A DNA stretch of 64,000 nucleotides. Source: Antedon mediterranea (Eukaryota > Echinodermata > Crinoidea > Comatulida > Antedonidae). This document shows positions 40,401 to 51,900 of the stretch, in pieces (positions within the stretch are counted from its first letter, which is position 1; each line of letters begins with the position of its first letter). The stretch lies in contig NC_092670.1 of the NCBI RefSeq assembly GCF_964355755.1, positions 36,815,795-36,879,794 on the forward strand, in the 5' to 3' direction. The translations under genes and the position numbers were made by a program. A model generated the notes under the pieces. The model was given only the letters and a program-made list of their open reading frames with translations. It was not told the DNA's origin and made no database searches.

Positions 40401-43400
40401 TTGAGAACAATTAGGTATTAAATATAAAAACAAAAAATAAATTGTCTCTAGAATGTGAGTACTTGAGTATTTTCTTTGTTTTACAGGCTGTGTAGCGCTA
40501 AACATTCAAAGGTATACCTTCCTGAACCACCTTTTCCACATGCTGATCTTATCAAGAACAATAGGCTTAAACACTATTCATCAATTCATGGTAAGCAACC
40601 ATTCTTTACTGCAGTATTAACCTACTCTACTGCAGTAACAGCAGTAGAAAACACATTTATTATTTATTCAACTTTATTTTACTAGGGTAGCCCTTAACAT
40701 CTGTACTACTACAGCTTACTTGAAGAGGCCCTCTTAACAACAATACAAACATATACAGATGGCATTCAAACATAATACTACAAGAGGATTCATAAATTTA
40801 AAATCTCAAACAGATTAAAAATGTTAAAATTATAAAATGTGCAAAATGTTAAAATTTATTAAAAAGCCATAACAAAAATGTGTTTATTTAAATGTATGTT
40901 CCTACAGTATTAAATAAGCTTTTTCAGTGATAAAGATTTTGATATTTTCTTTGTACTGTCAATTACATACCATATTTAGGAATATCACTACCATATTTGG
41001 GTACCTCACACTGTTTTTGTCGAACTAGTTTGATAGTGTAGACTGAGCTTTACAGGTTTTTTTTTATTATGGTAATTTTCAGGTGAATTTAGCAATCAGT
41101 TCAAGACACCTTGTGTGGTTTTCACCGGCCATCCATCATTGAGGTTCGGCGATGCTGTACATTTTATGGAGATGTGGGGAAAATCAAGTCTTAACACTGT
41201 TCTATTTACAGGTAAATTTTTCATTCAATTAATCAAAAAATGATGTCTTGCTGTTCAAAATTTCAATAGCTTCAGATTGTATTAATGTAACTACCTTTTT
41301 TCAATTTTTTTTTTGTAGAGCCGGATTTTCCATACTTGGACGCCCTGGCACCTTTTCAACCTCTATCAATGAAGGCATGTTATTGCCCCATTGATCCCGC
41401 TATGGGATTTTCCCAGGCCAACAAAATGATTAAAGACCTTAAGGTATCTAAAGCTCTGCCTACACTGTCAAAGTTTATGTGCAAAGCCTATATTATGTAA
41501 TACATATTTAAAAATCTGTAGGCAATTTTTTTTGCAACCAACATGTGTTGGGTAGGCCAACTAACTCTGTCTACACTATCAAACTTCATGTGACAAAAAA
41601 AATGTGATGTGCCCATATATGGACATAATGATGTCATATCACTACCAAATTTGGGCACATCACACTTTTGTAAAACTGGTTTGATAGTGTAGATAGAGCT
41701 TTAACACTCATTGTTTTGTATTTTTAGCCTGGTCATTTGATCATACCTGCAGGCTACTCTCGTCCACCGGCATCCTTACCGCACAAGACAGATCTCCAGA
41801 TTGAATCGGTAAAGTACTGTTATTGTTAGTTATATATACTGTATATATGGCCCAATCCCGTCATGACAGACGATAAATTCAGACCCAAAATATTATTTAA
41901 CTAAGCTAAGTACTTCTGTTACGGATGAGTTCTGTTGAGTTCATTTATTGGTTACAATATTTTTATACAGTAATTTATAAATCTCTGCAATTAAGTTTTT
42001 AAACTACTCAGCTGGTAACAAATACTAGAAAGCCTTTTAACATTCAGCAACATATGCATTGGATCAATCTAAATCTACATAAATATACAGTATCATTATT
42101 ATGAAAGCTACCTACTACTTTCAAGGTTATGTTTCATGTTTTGTTTAGTGTGCTTAGTGTGCCATTGATTGATACTACCGTCTATTTTCAATACGTTTCT
42201 TTAAACATGTAGGACCCATCGCCTGTAACTTTTACACGAGGAGAAATTCTAAACGTTCCAGTCAAACGAAAATTTGAGAAGATTGAAATATCTGAACAGG
42301 TGATACTCTTAATATTAATACTCCTCAATAATAATACTCTCCTTAATATACCATCTTCTTTAAAAAACAATTAATATAATGGTTAAGATTTCTTATGACT
42401 TTGTACAAGTAACAAAACTTTTATAAGTTTTTAATTATTATAATTTTATTTATGTTGTTGAACTTTATATGGACACTTTAGTTCATCTGCATATGTTACT
42501 TCTATTGATTGAAAATGTTCATCTGGTTTGAAGGTATAAGTATATTGGAAATATTCTTTTTTCCAAACCAATAATTAGTAAAACTAACCTTGACAGTTTC
42601 GCTGTCCTGATCGGACAGCTTCTTCAGAAATAATGATGATCTATCATCAAACAGACTGACCTCTAGAGGGCCTATTCAAGGTTAGTTTTACTAATTATTG
42701 GTTTGGAAAAAAGAATATTTCCAATATACTGTTACTTCTATTGTTTTTATAAATATATCATTAAGTCTAAATGCAGCGTATAAGTGACTGATGTATAAAT
42801 GGTACTTGTTTTAGATTTCTGATGATCTTACGCCAACTGAAGTGCGCCCAGGTGTGCTGGTGTCTGCTGTTACAGGTGTTCTGGTGGTGAAAGACAATCA
42901 ATACGTATTACAAGTGAGAACATGCTAATACCGTATTTATTTGAATAAACGCCCTGCTTTGAATAAACGCCAACCTCAAATAAACGCCACCATAGAACAT
43001 CATTTTGAATAAACACCCTCCCCCACCCCCTCGAATAAACATCCCGAGGCCTTTATTTATTTCCTAGAATAAACATGCATATATACAGAACATTGTATTA
43101 CAACACATTTCTATTTGTAGTAGAATGCATTGATTGGCATGATCTACAATTTACCAAGCATTTCGATACAATTTTTACTGTATTTTATCACTTCTTGATA
43201 TTAATTGTCTTGTATTTTTTTTCAAATCTAGGAGGTATTTATTTGATTATACATGTTACTATATTACACCCAAAAAATAAATGCTCCCCCCCCCCCCCCC
43301 CCCGAATAAACGCCCTCGGGAGATCACTTAAAATATCTGGAAACTTTGAAAGTCTGCAACTTGCTCAGACTGTGCTAAATTAACTGCTATCCATTATTGA

Positions 43401-45411
43401 TGATTACAATTTCTTCAAATTATTAAAGGCTTCACTAATAAATCAATAAAAAGGAATTTTTTTTTTTCAGAATGTGCCACCTTCAAACCCTCCAGTTGAT
43501 ATTCAAGTATCAAGAAAAAGGAGAAGAGAAGAAGAAGTACCAAAAAAACCAAAACATTATATTTATGGATGCATCAATGTTGATGAATTTGTCCAAAGTT
43601 TGGATAAGGTATGGTATAAAAATTGCATCTGAAACAATGCTTAAAGATAACATTTTTTTTAATCCAGTTTTTGGTCAAAGTGAATTATTATGTGACATTA
43701 AAAAAAAATGTAATTTAATGCAAAAATTCAGTACTTAAATCTTCTGTCAGACAATGGTTTTTGGTTAAAATTTAAACGTTTTGTTTTCCTTTTGAATTCA
43801 TTGTTTTTGGGGTTTTTTTGTAAGTGAATAACTATATTAAAACTGCAAAATGGCCTATTTGAAGTCTGATTTTATTAATCTTCATTTTTCATGTTTTTAG
43901 GGGACAATTCATCTTTAAAGATTAGTGCACACTATGACACAACATAAGGACATAAGCGCAATGCAAGTTATTTGGCCAATCACAAGCAATAGATTATTCA
44001 AACTGTAGCTTGTGATTGGTCAACTTGTTTACGTCTTTGTGTTGCGTTTAAGTCCTTGTGTTGCATCCTATGTGAGAACCAATCTTTATAATTGCTGCCT
44101 TTGTCTTACTAGCACATTATTATTAAGACAGTGGAACCGTAATTATGTAGCCATAACATTGGCAAGCATCACTCCATGGTTCTGTTGGTAGAACAAGTCT
44201 TCTCAAATAAACCGTAGATCCAGTGTACACATCTAGCATATGTGCACTTTAAAGAACCTAGTACATCTTTCGAGATGAGTAGTGGGGTTACCTCGGTGTA
44301 CTATACTAGTACACACACAGCCACTGATCATAACTGGGCCCTCTGGGAGACCAGTCTTTGACTGAAGAGGTTACCCATTATAAATAAATGAATAAGGGAA
44401 TGCTCATCGAGTTGATGATGAATTTTTATCTTTAATTTAAGTAATAGCTTTAGTAGTTTCATGTACAGCACTGTAATATTTCTTTTAAATAGGCTGGTAT
44501 TTCCGATGTCAAAGTTGAAGAATCACCAAGAGGTCATATTATTCATTTGGTAAATATTATAGTGGAGCTGTTGGTTGGTGGTTAAAATGCTTGCCTTCCA
44601 ATCCCAAGGTTCAGGGTTCAATCCCTGACTTAGTGCCAGGATTGTAACTCAGTACAACTCTTTCAATGCCACTCCCTAAGCCTCAAATGAGACTTATAAG
44701 TTTATAAGCACAATAAACTGTGCATTTGGCGAGTTTGTGCTCGCTGTTGGATGAGAATGAATTCATTCATTAAATTTAAACAGCAGCTTACCTTATACAG
44801 TACCAGTTCACGATAACAAACATTACTATTTATATGCCTAGTGTGTAAACATTATTGACATAATTTCATTAAACATCCACATACAGTGGTTTCCCGAATG
44901 ATCGTAAAATCAAAACGGTACTGGGTATGACCAACTTGTCACCAACTTAGTCATCCATTCAGAGAAGTACTGATGTAGTAGCCTATCTGTACGGTGACCA
45001 TAGAATGTGACCCGAGACATGACTAACTACGACTTTTAGTTGATAGAAGATTGAAAAATTTGTTAAGAGTTGTAAACAAATTTTTCAATCTTCTATCAAC
45101 TAAAAGTCGTAGTTAGTCATGTCTCGGGTCACATTCTATGGTCACCGTACAGATAGGCTACTACATCAGTACTTCTCTGAATGGATGACTAAGTTGGTGA
45201 CAAGTTGGTCATACCCAGTACCGTTTTGATTTTACGATCATTCGGGAAACCACCTCACGGCGTACAATACAATTATAAACTTTTTTTTTAGCAAGAAGAA
45301 GATACTATTATACAATTAGAAGAAAGTTCCACGCACATTGTAAGTGAAGGCAACGAAGCACTGAGGCGGAAACTAAGGGATATTTTAATCAAATCACTGC
45401 CAAGCTTCTGA
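34497..45411 (+). CDS. INTS9: Integrator complex subunit 9
   Basis: Nineteen coding exons: 34497-34505, 35359-35486, 35861-35918, 36406-36468, 36879-36962, 37111-37166, 37935-38142, 38435-38524, 39170-39326, 40051-40231, 40487-40590, 41083-41211, 41319-41443, 41728-41808, 42213-42299, 42815-42913, 43471-43608, 44493-44549 and 45292-45411. All phases agree, giving 657 aa (human 658). INTS9 is the catalytically dead metallo-beta-lactamase/beta-CASP partner of INTS11 in Integrator, which cleaves nascent snRNA and promoter-proximal transcripts in the nucleus. The zinc-site region reads [11 protein letters not shown], without the HxHxDH of active relatives, as in the family. [12 protein letters not shown] and the C-terminal dimerisation part (exons 17-19) are present. 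A basic [15 protein letters not shown] stretch in exon 17 may be a nuclear signal. Exon 1 encodes only MKL. Confidence 0.96.
36063..36265 (-). mobile_element. tRNA-derived SINE copy 1
   Basis: On the minus strand the head has a Pol III B-box GGTTCAATC within AGGGTTCAATCCTGACC, preceded by TGGTGGTTAACATGCTTGCC. The body ends with CGAGTTTGTGCT. Other copies: 38683-38882 (-) and 44562-44757 (+). All are in INTS9 introns. Confidence 0.75.
36484..36615. mobile_element. MITE family 1 copy (AAAGCTCTGTCTACACTATC ends)
   Basis: The left end AAAGCTCTGATTCACTATC is followed by CAAACTAGTTTGAC, GTGATATGCCCAAATA and a CATCACATTTTT end. The family consensus is roughly 140 bp with inverted ends. Other copies: 36721-36810, 39363-39461, 40970-41052, 41450-41480, 41562-41703 and 60135-60291. 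Confidence 0.75.
36721..36810. mobile_element. MITE family 1 copy, short
   Basis: 90-bp copy with both inverted ends (TAAGCTCTGTCTACACTATC / GATAGTGTAGACAGAGCTTTA-type) and an internal deletion. Confidence 0.8.
37401..37602. mobile_element. MITE family 2 copy, reversed
   Basis: Begins AAAGCATGGTTCCCACTAG and ends CGCTAGTGGAAACCAAGCTTT. It is the reverse of the copies in the lectin introns, in INTS9 intron 6. Confidence 0.8.
37625..37900 (+). repeat. repeat with ACTGCAGTAT tandem units
   Basis: Two copies of a block with GCGCTGCACATT and ACCCCGGTCATTTTT are followed by tandem 18-20 bp units built on the palindrome ATACTGCAGTAT (37728-37790 and 37828-37900). The GCGCTGCACA part looks like a widespread marine-animal SINE segment; that identification is from memory and tentative. 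Confidence 0.65.
38683..38882 (-). mobile_element. tRNA-derived SINE copy 2
   Basis: Same body, B-box (TTCAATCCTGACC on the minus strand) and length as 36063-36265, with point changes. It lies in INTS9 intron 8. Confidence 0.75.
39363..39780 (+). mobile_element. MITE family 1 piece followed by Penelope 3' tail
   Basis: 39363-39461 is MITE family 1 without its right end. From about 39476 to 39735 the sequence matches the 3' tail of the Penelope fragment at 13383-13640 (reverse), for example CTGTCTACCCAGGCAGCACT and TTGAGATCCAGCCACTGATA. The 123-aa ORF across it is a by-product of the element and not a gene. Confidence 0.75.
40970..41052. mobile_element. MITE family 1 copy, right half
   Basis: Ends TTTGATAGTGTAGACTGAGCTTT, just upstream of INTS9 exon 12. 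The left half is missing. Confidence 0.7.
41562..41703. mobile_element. MITE family 1, full copy
   Basis: Both inverted ends are present (ACTCTGTCTACACTATCAAAC and TTTGATAGTGTAGATAGAGCT), about 142 bp long, ending 24 bases before INTS9 exon 14. A fragment of the same family is at 41450-41480. Confidence 0.8.
42539..42730. repeat. perfect inverted repeat, 53-bp arms
   Basis: 42539-42591 and 42678-42730 are exact reverse complements around an 86-bp centre, which itself contains GCTGTCCTGATCGGACAGC. It lies in INTS9 intron 15. Probably a MITE or foldback element. Confidence 0.9.
42935..43320. repeat. GAATAAACGCC repeat with poly-C
   Basis: Repeated TTTGAATAAACGCC and TCAAATAAACGCC text at 42941-43040 and again at 43303-43320 next to a C-run (43287-43301). 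It lies in INTS9 intron 16. Probable MITE remnant. Confidence 0.5.
43640..43920. mobile_element. MITE family 3 copy
   Basis: Ends TTAAAGATAACA... and ...GGGACAATTCATCTTTAA. The interior shares AACTGCAAAATGGCCTATTT with copies at 47725-48054 and 58033-58382. About 280-350 bp, non-coding. Confidence 0.7.
43921..44098. repeat. inverted-repeat element, ~175 bp
   Basis: Left text CACAACATAAGGACATAAGC is mirrored by right text GTTTAAGTCCTTGTGTTGCA, with an inner ATCACAAGCAATAG / AGCTTGTGATTGG pair. It is consistent with a MITE. It directly abuts the MITE family 3 copy. Confidence 0.55.
44140..44400 (+). repeat. SINE-like dispersed sequence
   Basis: Contains TGGTTCTGTTGGTAGAAC, CACTTTAAAGAACCTAGTAC and ATCTTTCGAGATGAGTAGTG and ends in an A-rich ATAAATAAATGAATAA run. 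The layout is like a SINE, but no second copy is in the window, so it is tentative. Confidence 0.35.
44562..44757 (+). mobile_element. tRNA-derived SINE copy 3
   Basis: Plus-strand copy: GAGCTGTTGGTTGGTGGTTA (A-box region), then GGGTTCAATCCCTGAC (B-box) and GGCGAGTTTGTGCTCGC near the end. It lies in INTS9 intron 18, 12 bases after exon 18. Confidence 0.75.
44886..45253. mobile_element. perfect foldback element, 179-bp arms
   Basis: 44886-45064 and 45075-45253 are exact reverse complements by my base-by-base reading, separated by 10 bp (AAGAGTTGTA). Outer end GTGGTTTCCCGAATGATCGT. A diverged single arm lies at 62965-63150. It is in the last INTS9 intron, 38 bp before exon 19. Non-coding. Confidence 0.95.
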
Positions 45412-45677
45412 TGAAGAACAGTCTATAGAACTTTAATTAATTTTAAATTAAACTGCAAGACAGGATTTGCATCATAAGTATGTAAAGCTACTGAAGAAGG
45501 ATAACAGCGGTTGATCCAGGAATTTGATTTAGTGGGCCTTAAAATAATACAAATTAGACTGATCAATCAAACAATTGATTGTAATTGTAAAAGTACATTT
45601 TTCTTATCAATAACAATATCCCTTTTTGTAGATGGTCATTATAATCAGTATACTTAAATGTTAAAAACCTTTTTAGT
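45412..45677. other. INTS9 3' flank
   Basis: 3' UTR and intergenic sequence. No canonical AATAAA close to the stop; ATTAAA occurs near 45446. Nothing else seen. Confidence 0.5.
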
Positions 45678-45739
45678 ATGGGGTGCCGTATGGGACAATG
45701 CTAATTTTGTCGAAATATTACAATTTTGTCTACACATAA

Positions 45740-46318
45740 TTAATTTTGTCAATAAAAAATTCATTTTGTCAACACAAAATTCATTTTGTATTGACAAAAT
45801 TCATTTTGAAGAAGGCGGGGTTGTTATTGGAAAATTCATTTTGTATTGACAAAATTCATTTTGTGTTGACAAAATTTATTCTGTGTGGACAAAATTAAAT
45901 TTGTCTTGACAAAATTCATTTTGTCTCGACAAAATTAATTCTGTGTAAACAAAATTCATTCTGTGTAGACAAAATTAATTTTGTGTTGACAAAATGAATT
46001 CTGTGTAGACAAAATTCATTCTGTAACGACAAAATTCATTTTGTGGCGACAAAATTCATTCTGTAACGACAAAATTCATTTTGTGTAGACAAAATTAATT
46101 CTGTGTGGACAAAATTAATTCTGTGTAGACAAAATTAATTCTGTGTGGACAAAATTTATTTTGTGGCGACAAAATGTATTCTGTGTAGACAAAATTTATT
46201 CTGTGTAGACAAAATTCATTCTGTGTATAGACAAAATTCATTCTGTGTAGACAAAATTCATTTTGTTGCAACAAAATTTATTTTGTCGCGACAAAATAAA
46301 TTTTGTTAGCCGAGCCTA
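45740..46318 (+). repeat. left foldback array of ~20-bp quasi-palindromes
   Basis: About 28 units of GACAAAATTNATTNTGTGTA type. Each core ACAAAATTNATTTTGT is nearly self-complementary. Linkers between cores vary (GTAG, GTTG, AACG, GGCG). Confidence 0.9.
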
Positions 46319-46375
46319 CTCAAGCGTGGGACAAAACGTTTTAACATTTAAATTAGAAGGCGGGGTTGTTATTGG

Positions 46376-48420
46376 AAACTCGAAGATTGACAGTTATAGG
46401 CCTACGATCAAACAGCTCGCGAATATCATTTTACGACCTCCTCTACACTGGTGAACTTGAATACTTTGCGTCGAGTATAAGTACAGTTTATACTGACGTA
46501 TAACAATATCATTGTATACTTAAAATTAATTCCGATTCAGCAAAACGGAACACGTAGCCCTCCCGGGTAGCCCTATATGCCTACCAATTTTGGTAATAAA
46601 TATTAAAGATGGTTGAAGATTTATATCGATACCGATAATATTGATAAAGAAAATGACAACACTATTTACGATAACATCTGATAAGTTGAGTAGTAATGAA
46701 ATGATTTTAGTTAATACATTTATTTTAATATAATAGTTAGTATAGGCCTATTTATTCTTATGGGAATTGCATCGTCTATATAGGCCTACCAAGTTTATTT
46801 GATAGGAATACTAAATTGCTAATAGGCCTAACTCAAGGGAACAAAACTATGATATATCTCTTAAGACATATATTAATTGTCTCTAATTGGAATAATAGAG
46901 ATATCTTTATTGAAAAGATATCTTGGTTATAACAGGGATATATCTCTATTGGAACCTAAGATCTATATTGTAAACTAACTACATCTATTAAAAACTAAGA
47001 TATTTTAGTTGCCTAAATAAATGACAGTTTGGTACGCCATAGATTATGATATTGCAAATTGTCGTTAAAAAGTTAAATTTAATTTCAAATTTACGTTTAA
47101 CTATTAATTTTACTCTCGGTTGCATATTATTATATATTTACACCCTCGAAAGATATAATTCAACTTTGACCAAATAGTTATATGGGTGTTCACACAACTG
47201 ACATATGGCGCCACTCAAGTATCCATTCCCATGGCAGTGTATATAATCTTTCCACCTTCTCCATGATTGATTTTATTTATTATACATTGGTAATTGCAAA
47301 TAATTGTTTATAGGTTTACATTGTTCTTTGTACTTTTAATGTACGTATTCAGTCTTTGCCTGGCTTGATAAGATTGATGTTAAATAAAAATGCATTTTCC
47401 ACTAATAAAATATGGAGTTGTATCAAGAAAGTATTGTAATTTCGGGCAGAATGGTTTTCGGTCTGGAAAGGTCATTATTACACTGTCTGGGGTGTTGATA
47501 TTTATACATCGAATGTTTTATGGGCAATCAGTCCTGAACCTAGCCAACGTGGCTACCTGGCCTACTTACTACTGTAGGTTAAAGGTTATTAGGTTTCGCA
47601 GGGTGGATGACTGTTATAATAAAACTAACATGAGCAATCTTTTGTAGTCAGTTCTTTAAATGTTTTTTTTTTCAAATAACGGACAGCTTTCAGCATCATT
47701 ATTTCTGCAATGATTATTATTATCTTAAAGATATATTGTCCCCTGAAAAAAATGTTTTAATCTTTTTGTTGAATATGTTATTTTAATGTCACATAATAGT
47801 TATTCACTTTCACAAAAAATTGGGTCTGAAAAAAAATTATTTATCTGAAAAAACTGTAATTTAAAGCAAAAAATTGTCAAATTGTCTGGAAGCCAATGAG
47901 TTTTTGGGTAATTTAACTGTTTATTTTGTCTTTTTATAGTTGAAATAATTTTTTTCCCCATTCTTTTTTCTTATGGAAGTGAACAACTTCATTAAAACTG
48001 CATAATGGCCTATTCTTTATTTTTCATGATTTTGGGAGACAATACATCTTTAATTTTAAAATAAAGTATATACATTTTATAAGATTAATAAATAATATTT
48101 TAAACGACAAAATATTAAATAGCCCCATTACTACAATTTTACTTAAGTAATAAGCAGGGCTCTAATGAAAACCATTTTCCGATTTTTTAATATAGAATAC
48201 ATTATAATAATAATTATTACTGACGACGTAGATATTAAATTGTCAAAGTATGAATACTGATCATATCTGATATTTTCGGGGGTTCCCTGATATTATAAAA
48301 TAGATTAATATGATAGCAATAGAGACGGAGGCATGCTCAGCCATAATAACTTAACCAATAACAAATGTCAAAGATAGCTTCACCCTGTCTTGCCCTTTTC
48401 ACGTTTAAACTCCGCCTTCT
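46376..48420. other. interior of foldback element
   Basis: AT-rich and without convincing coding sequence; the longest ORF is 85 aa at 47390-47647. It holds a MITE family 3 copy (47725-48054) and a local hairpin (48437-48502) with CCTACTCAAGCGTGGGACAA on both arms. Confidence 0.6.
47725..48054. mobile_element. MITE family 3 copy
   Basis: Starts TTAAAGATATATTGTCCCC and ends GGGAGACAATACATCTTTAA. Interior as in 58033-58382. Confidence 0.8.
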
Positions 48421-48570
48421 AATTTAAATATTAAAACGGAGCCTACTCAAGCGTGGGACAAAATGTTTTAAAAAACGTTTTGTCCCACGCTTGAGTAGGC
48501 TCGGCTAACAAAATTTATTTTGTCGCGACAAAATTTATTTTGTCTCAACAAAATTCATTTGTCTACACAG

Positions 48571-48752
48571 CGCCAGTTTGGCTGTTATGTCACGTACGGC
48601 GCTCCATGTGAGCCCCCTCGTTGTTGTTGTTTTACATACGAATGTTTACTGTTTGCTTTGTTAATAAAGTTACATTATTGTTATACCTCAAGTATCGGTT
48701 ATTCAGTTGTATTATCTGTGTGAGTATTGTCTATATTATTACCAAGTTGGCG
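48571..48752 (+). repeat. 5' LTR
   Basis: 182 bp, identical to the 3' LTR. TTAATAAAG near 48660 is the likely polyadenylation signal. Confidence 0.93.
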
Positions 48753-48768
48753 TGGTGGCAGCGTCGGG
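48753..48768 (+). promoter_or_regulatory. primer binding site, tRNA-Leu-like
   Basis: TGGTGGCAGCGTCGGG begins exactly at the LTR end. The complement CGCTGCCACCA matches the end of a tRNA-Leu acceptor with CCA; the match weakens after 11 bases. Confidence 0.6.
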
Positions 48769-48995
48769 AAACGAAAATCCTACGCAACACATTTTACTGC
48801 CCACAAGAATATCGACTTACCGTCTACACAGGAGGCAGACCTAGGCCTAGCCCTATAACTATAGTACTTATACTGCCGTTATCGCACATCCACAGGCGAG
48901 CAACTGACCGGCGCATACTGCAGTCGCTGTAATTCTCCGTTCGTCAATAGAGGAATAACGTTTCATTCAGTACACTTTGTATAAACACCACAACA

Positions 48996-51900
48996 ATGGC
49001 TGCATCCAATCGTGCCCCCAAGCAATGGTGCTTAGGTAAAAACGAAACAATAAACACATTTGAGAATTGGCGTCAAAACCTCATGTACACGTTAACATTA
49101 GACACTAAATTCGCCAATTTCCTGGTGGAAGGTTTCTCGTGGGGCAAGAAAACCAGAGCTTCCCCACTCCGAGGGTTCACTGATGACAATGGTTTTGAAG
49201 ACAACGTAGCTAATGCTTTATCTGCACAACAGAAAGTAACCATGTTGGAACTAATGTTAGGTCAAATTGCTAACTATTGCCCTGTAATCTCAAGAAACAC
49301 TATCGTAAAATCATCCACATCACTACCTTGCATCTGGCAATGCATACGATTACATTACGGGTTCCAATCTAGTGGGGCTCATTTCTTAGAGTTTGCTAAC
49401 ATTAGTCTGGGCCCAGATGAACGCCCAGAGGATCTATACCAACGTTTGCTAGCTTTCATTGATGACAATCTTCTTCAAGCAGACAGTGTTATAACTCACC
49501 ACAATCAACCTATTACGGAAGACGAAGAACTCACCCCTTCACTTGAAAACCTACTCACACTGACATGGCTACGCTTAGTTCACCCTTCACTTCCCCAACT
49601 CGTCAAACAGAGGTATGGCACAGAGCTTCGCTCACGTACACTGGCGTCCATCAAGCCTGAAATTTCACAAGCTATGACTTCCCTATTAGAAGAAATCAAA
49701 ACTTCCGATGACACAAGAGTCATGCGTTCAGCGATTTTACCGTTTCAAAGACCAGCTTCTCTTCCTTCTCAACCACCGCGTTCCCGCTACCCACCTAAGA
49801 CATTCAATACTCAGACATACAATAACAAACCAAATAAATGCTGCCCATTTTGCAAACAAGGTGGACGACCAGACCGCCACTTTCTCAGTGAGTGCAAGTT
49901 CCTTCCGGAACGCGACCGCCGCTACATGGCACGTGCCCGGGCCGCAAACATCTTCGACGATGACGACAGTTACTGCTATGAACAGGATTCCACCCGTGTC
50001 GAGGATCCCAACGACCCACCATCTGGTTCATCCTCAGCTCTTCGAATACAGGTACGTCAGTCGCCATATCTCGAAGCCTTTCACGGCTATAATACCGTAC
50101 ATATTACTATAGACAGCGGTGCTACTGGCAACATGATCCGTGAATCAACTGCACGTTTACTTGGCGTTCAGATTAAGCCCAGTAGTCAATCAGCACACCA
50201 AGCCGATGGATCTTCGCAGTTACAGGTTATGGGCGAGACAAACGTCACCTTTACACGTGACAATAAAGACTTGACTTTCAATGGCCTCGTCGTTAAGGAC
50301 CTCGACGTTGAGCTACTCGCTGGTACACCGTTTATGGAACAGAATGATATTTCTATCCGCCCCGCTAAGCGTCAAGTAGTTATGGCCGATGGCACAACAT
50401 ACATCTATGGCTCCTTGCCTACCACTTTGTCCGAATGCCACTCGATCAGACGCGCTCATGTTCTCCGTGCTCCCTCAACACGCACTGTGATATGGCCAGG
50501 TAGTTACATTGAACTTTCACTCCCAAATGACCTCACCGACATAGACACTGTTGCTATTGAACCTCGCGTTGATGCACCAATCTCGAAAACATCTTTGCCA
50601 TCTCATGTTTGGCCTGAACCACGTATCATATCGTGCGTTGCCGGACGAATTCGCATTCCTAACCTGTCAGACGAACCCAAAGTGCTTTCACGCAATGAAC
50701 AGTTTTGCCAAGCTAGCCCTGTGTTTACACCTAACCTACCTGACACTTCATCATCCCCGATTAAACCACCAAAGCTTAGCACTACAACAGTTCACACTTG
50801 CTTCTCTGATAGCATTAAGCTGGATCCGGATAGCATTCTACCTCGCAACATACTCGAACAATTTACTAGCCTCCACAAGGAGTATGATGACATTTTCAAC
50901 CCTTCCTTTAAAGGTTATAATGGTGCTGTAGGCCCGTTTGTTGCCACCGTAAATATGGGACCAGTCCAACCCCCACAACGCAAAGGTCGCCTTCCTCAGT
51001 ATGCAAGAGACAAGCTCCTCGAACTACAACACAAGTTCGACGAACTCGAAACACTTGGAGTTTTTGCCCGTCCAGAAGATGTTGGAGTTGCTGTAGAATA
51101 TCTCAATCCGTCATTCCTCGTGAAGAAACCCAACGGCGGTTCCAGATTAGTGACATCCTTTGCCGATGTCGGCAGGTACAGCAAACCACAACCGTCACTC
51201 ATGCCTGACGTCGACTCCACTCTTCTTAAAATCGGACAGTGGAAATACATTATAACAACGGATCTTACCAACGCTTTCTACCAAATTCCACTTTCAAAAC
51301 CGTCTATGAAATATTGCGGAATCGTCACTCCATTTCACGGTGTCAGGGTATATACCCGTTGCGCAATGGGCATGCCGGGGTCAGAAACCGCATTGGAAGA
51401 ACTTCTAAGCAGAGTAGTGGGTGATTTTTTAGAAGAAGGTTCAGCTACAAAACTCGCTGATGATCTTTACTGCGGCGGTAATACAGTTGAAGAGGTCTTG
51501 AACGTATGGAGAAGAATCCTTCATGCACTATCCAACTCAGGACTACATTTATCCGCTACCAAAACCGTTATCTGTCCTAAGACTACTAACATTCTTGGGT
51601 GGATATGGAGCCAAGGGACACTCCGAGCTAGCTCTCATCGCATCTCAACATTATCTAGCTGCCCGAGACCAGTCACCGTGACCGGATTACGATCGTTCAT
51701 TGGCGCATTTAAGATGCTATCTCGCGTTCTCCCGCGATGTGCACCTATTTTGTCACCTCTTGAAGCTGCTGTCGCTGGACGACAATCCCAAGAGAAGATA
51801 GACTGGTCTGACGAATTGCTCGCTAGTTTCGCAAGTGCGCAATCTATCCTCAACTCACCACACACGATTGCCATCCCACGAGCAAGTGACCAATTGTGGA

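Noticed and set aside
45740-46318. Possible CRISPR-like array of palindromic repeats
   Set aside because: The linkers are only about 4 bases and the array is mirrored at the other end of a transposon; it is a foldback arm.
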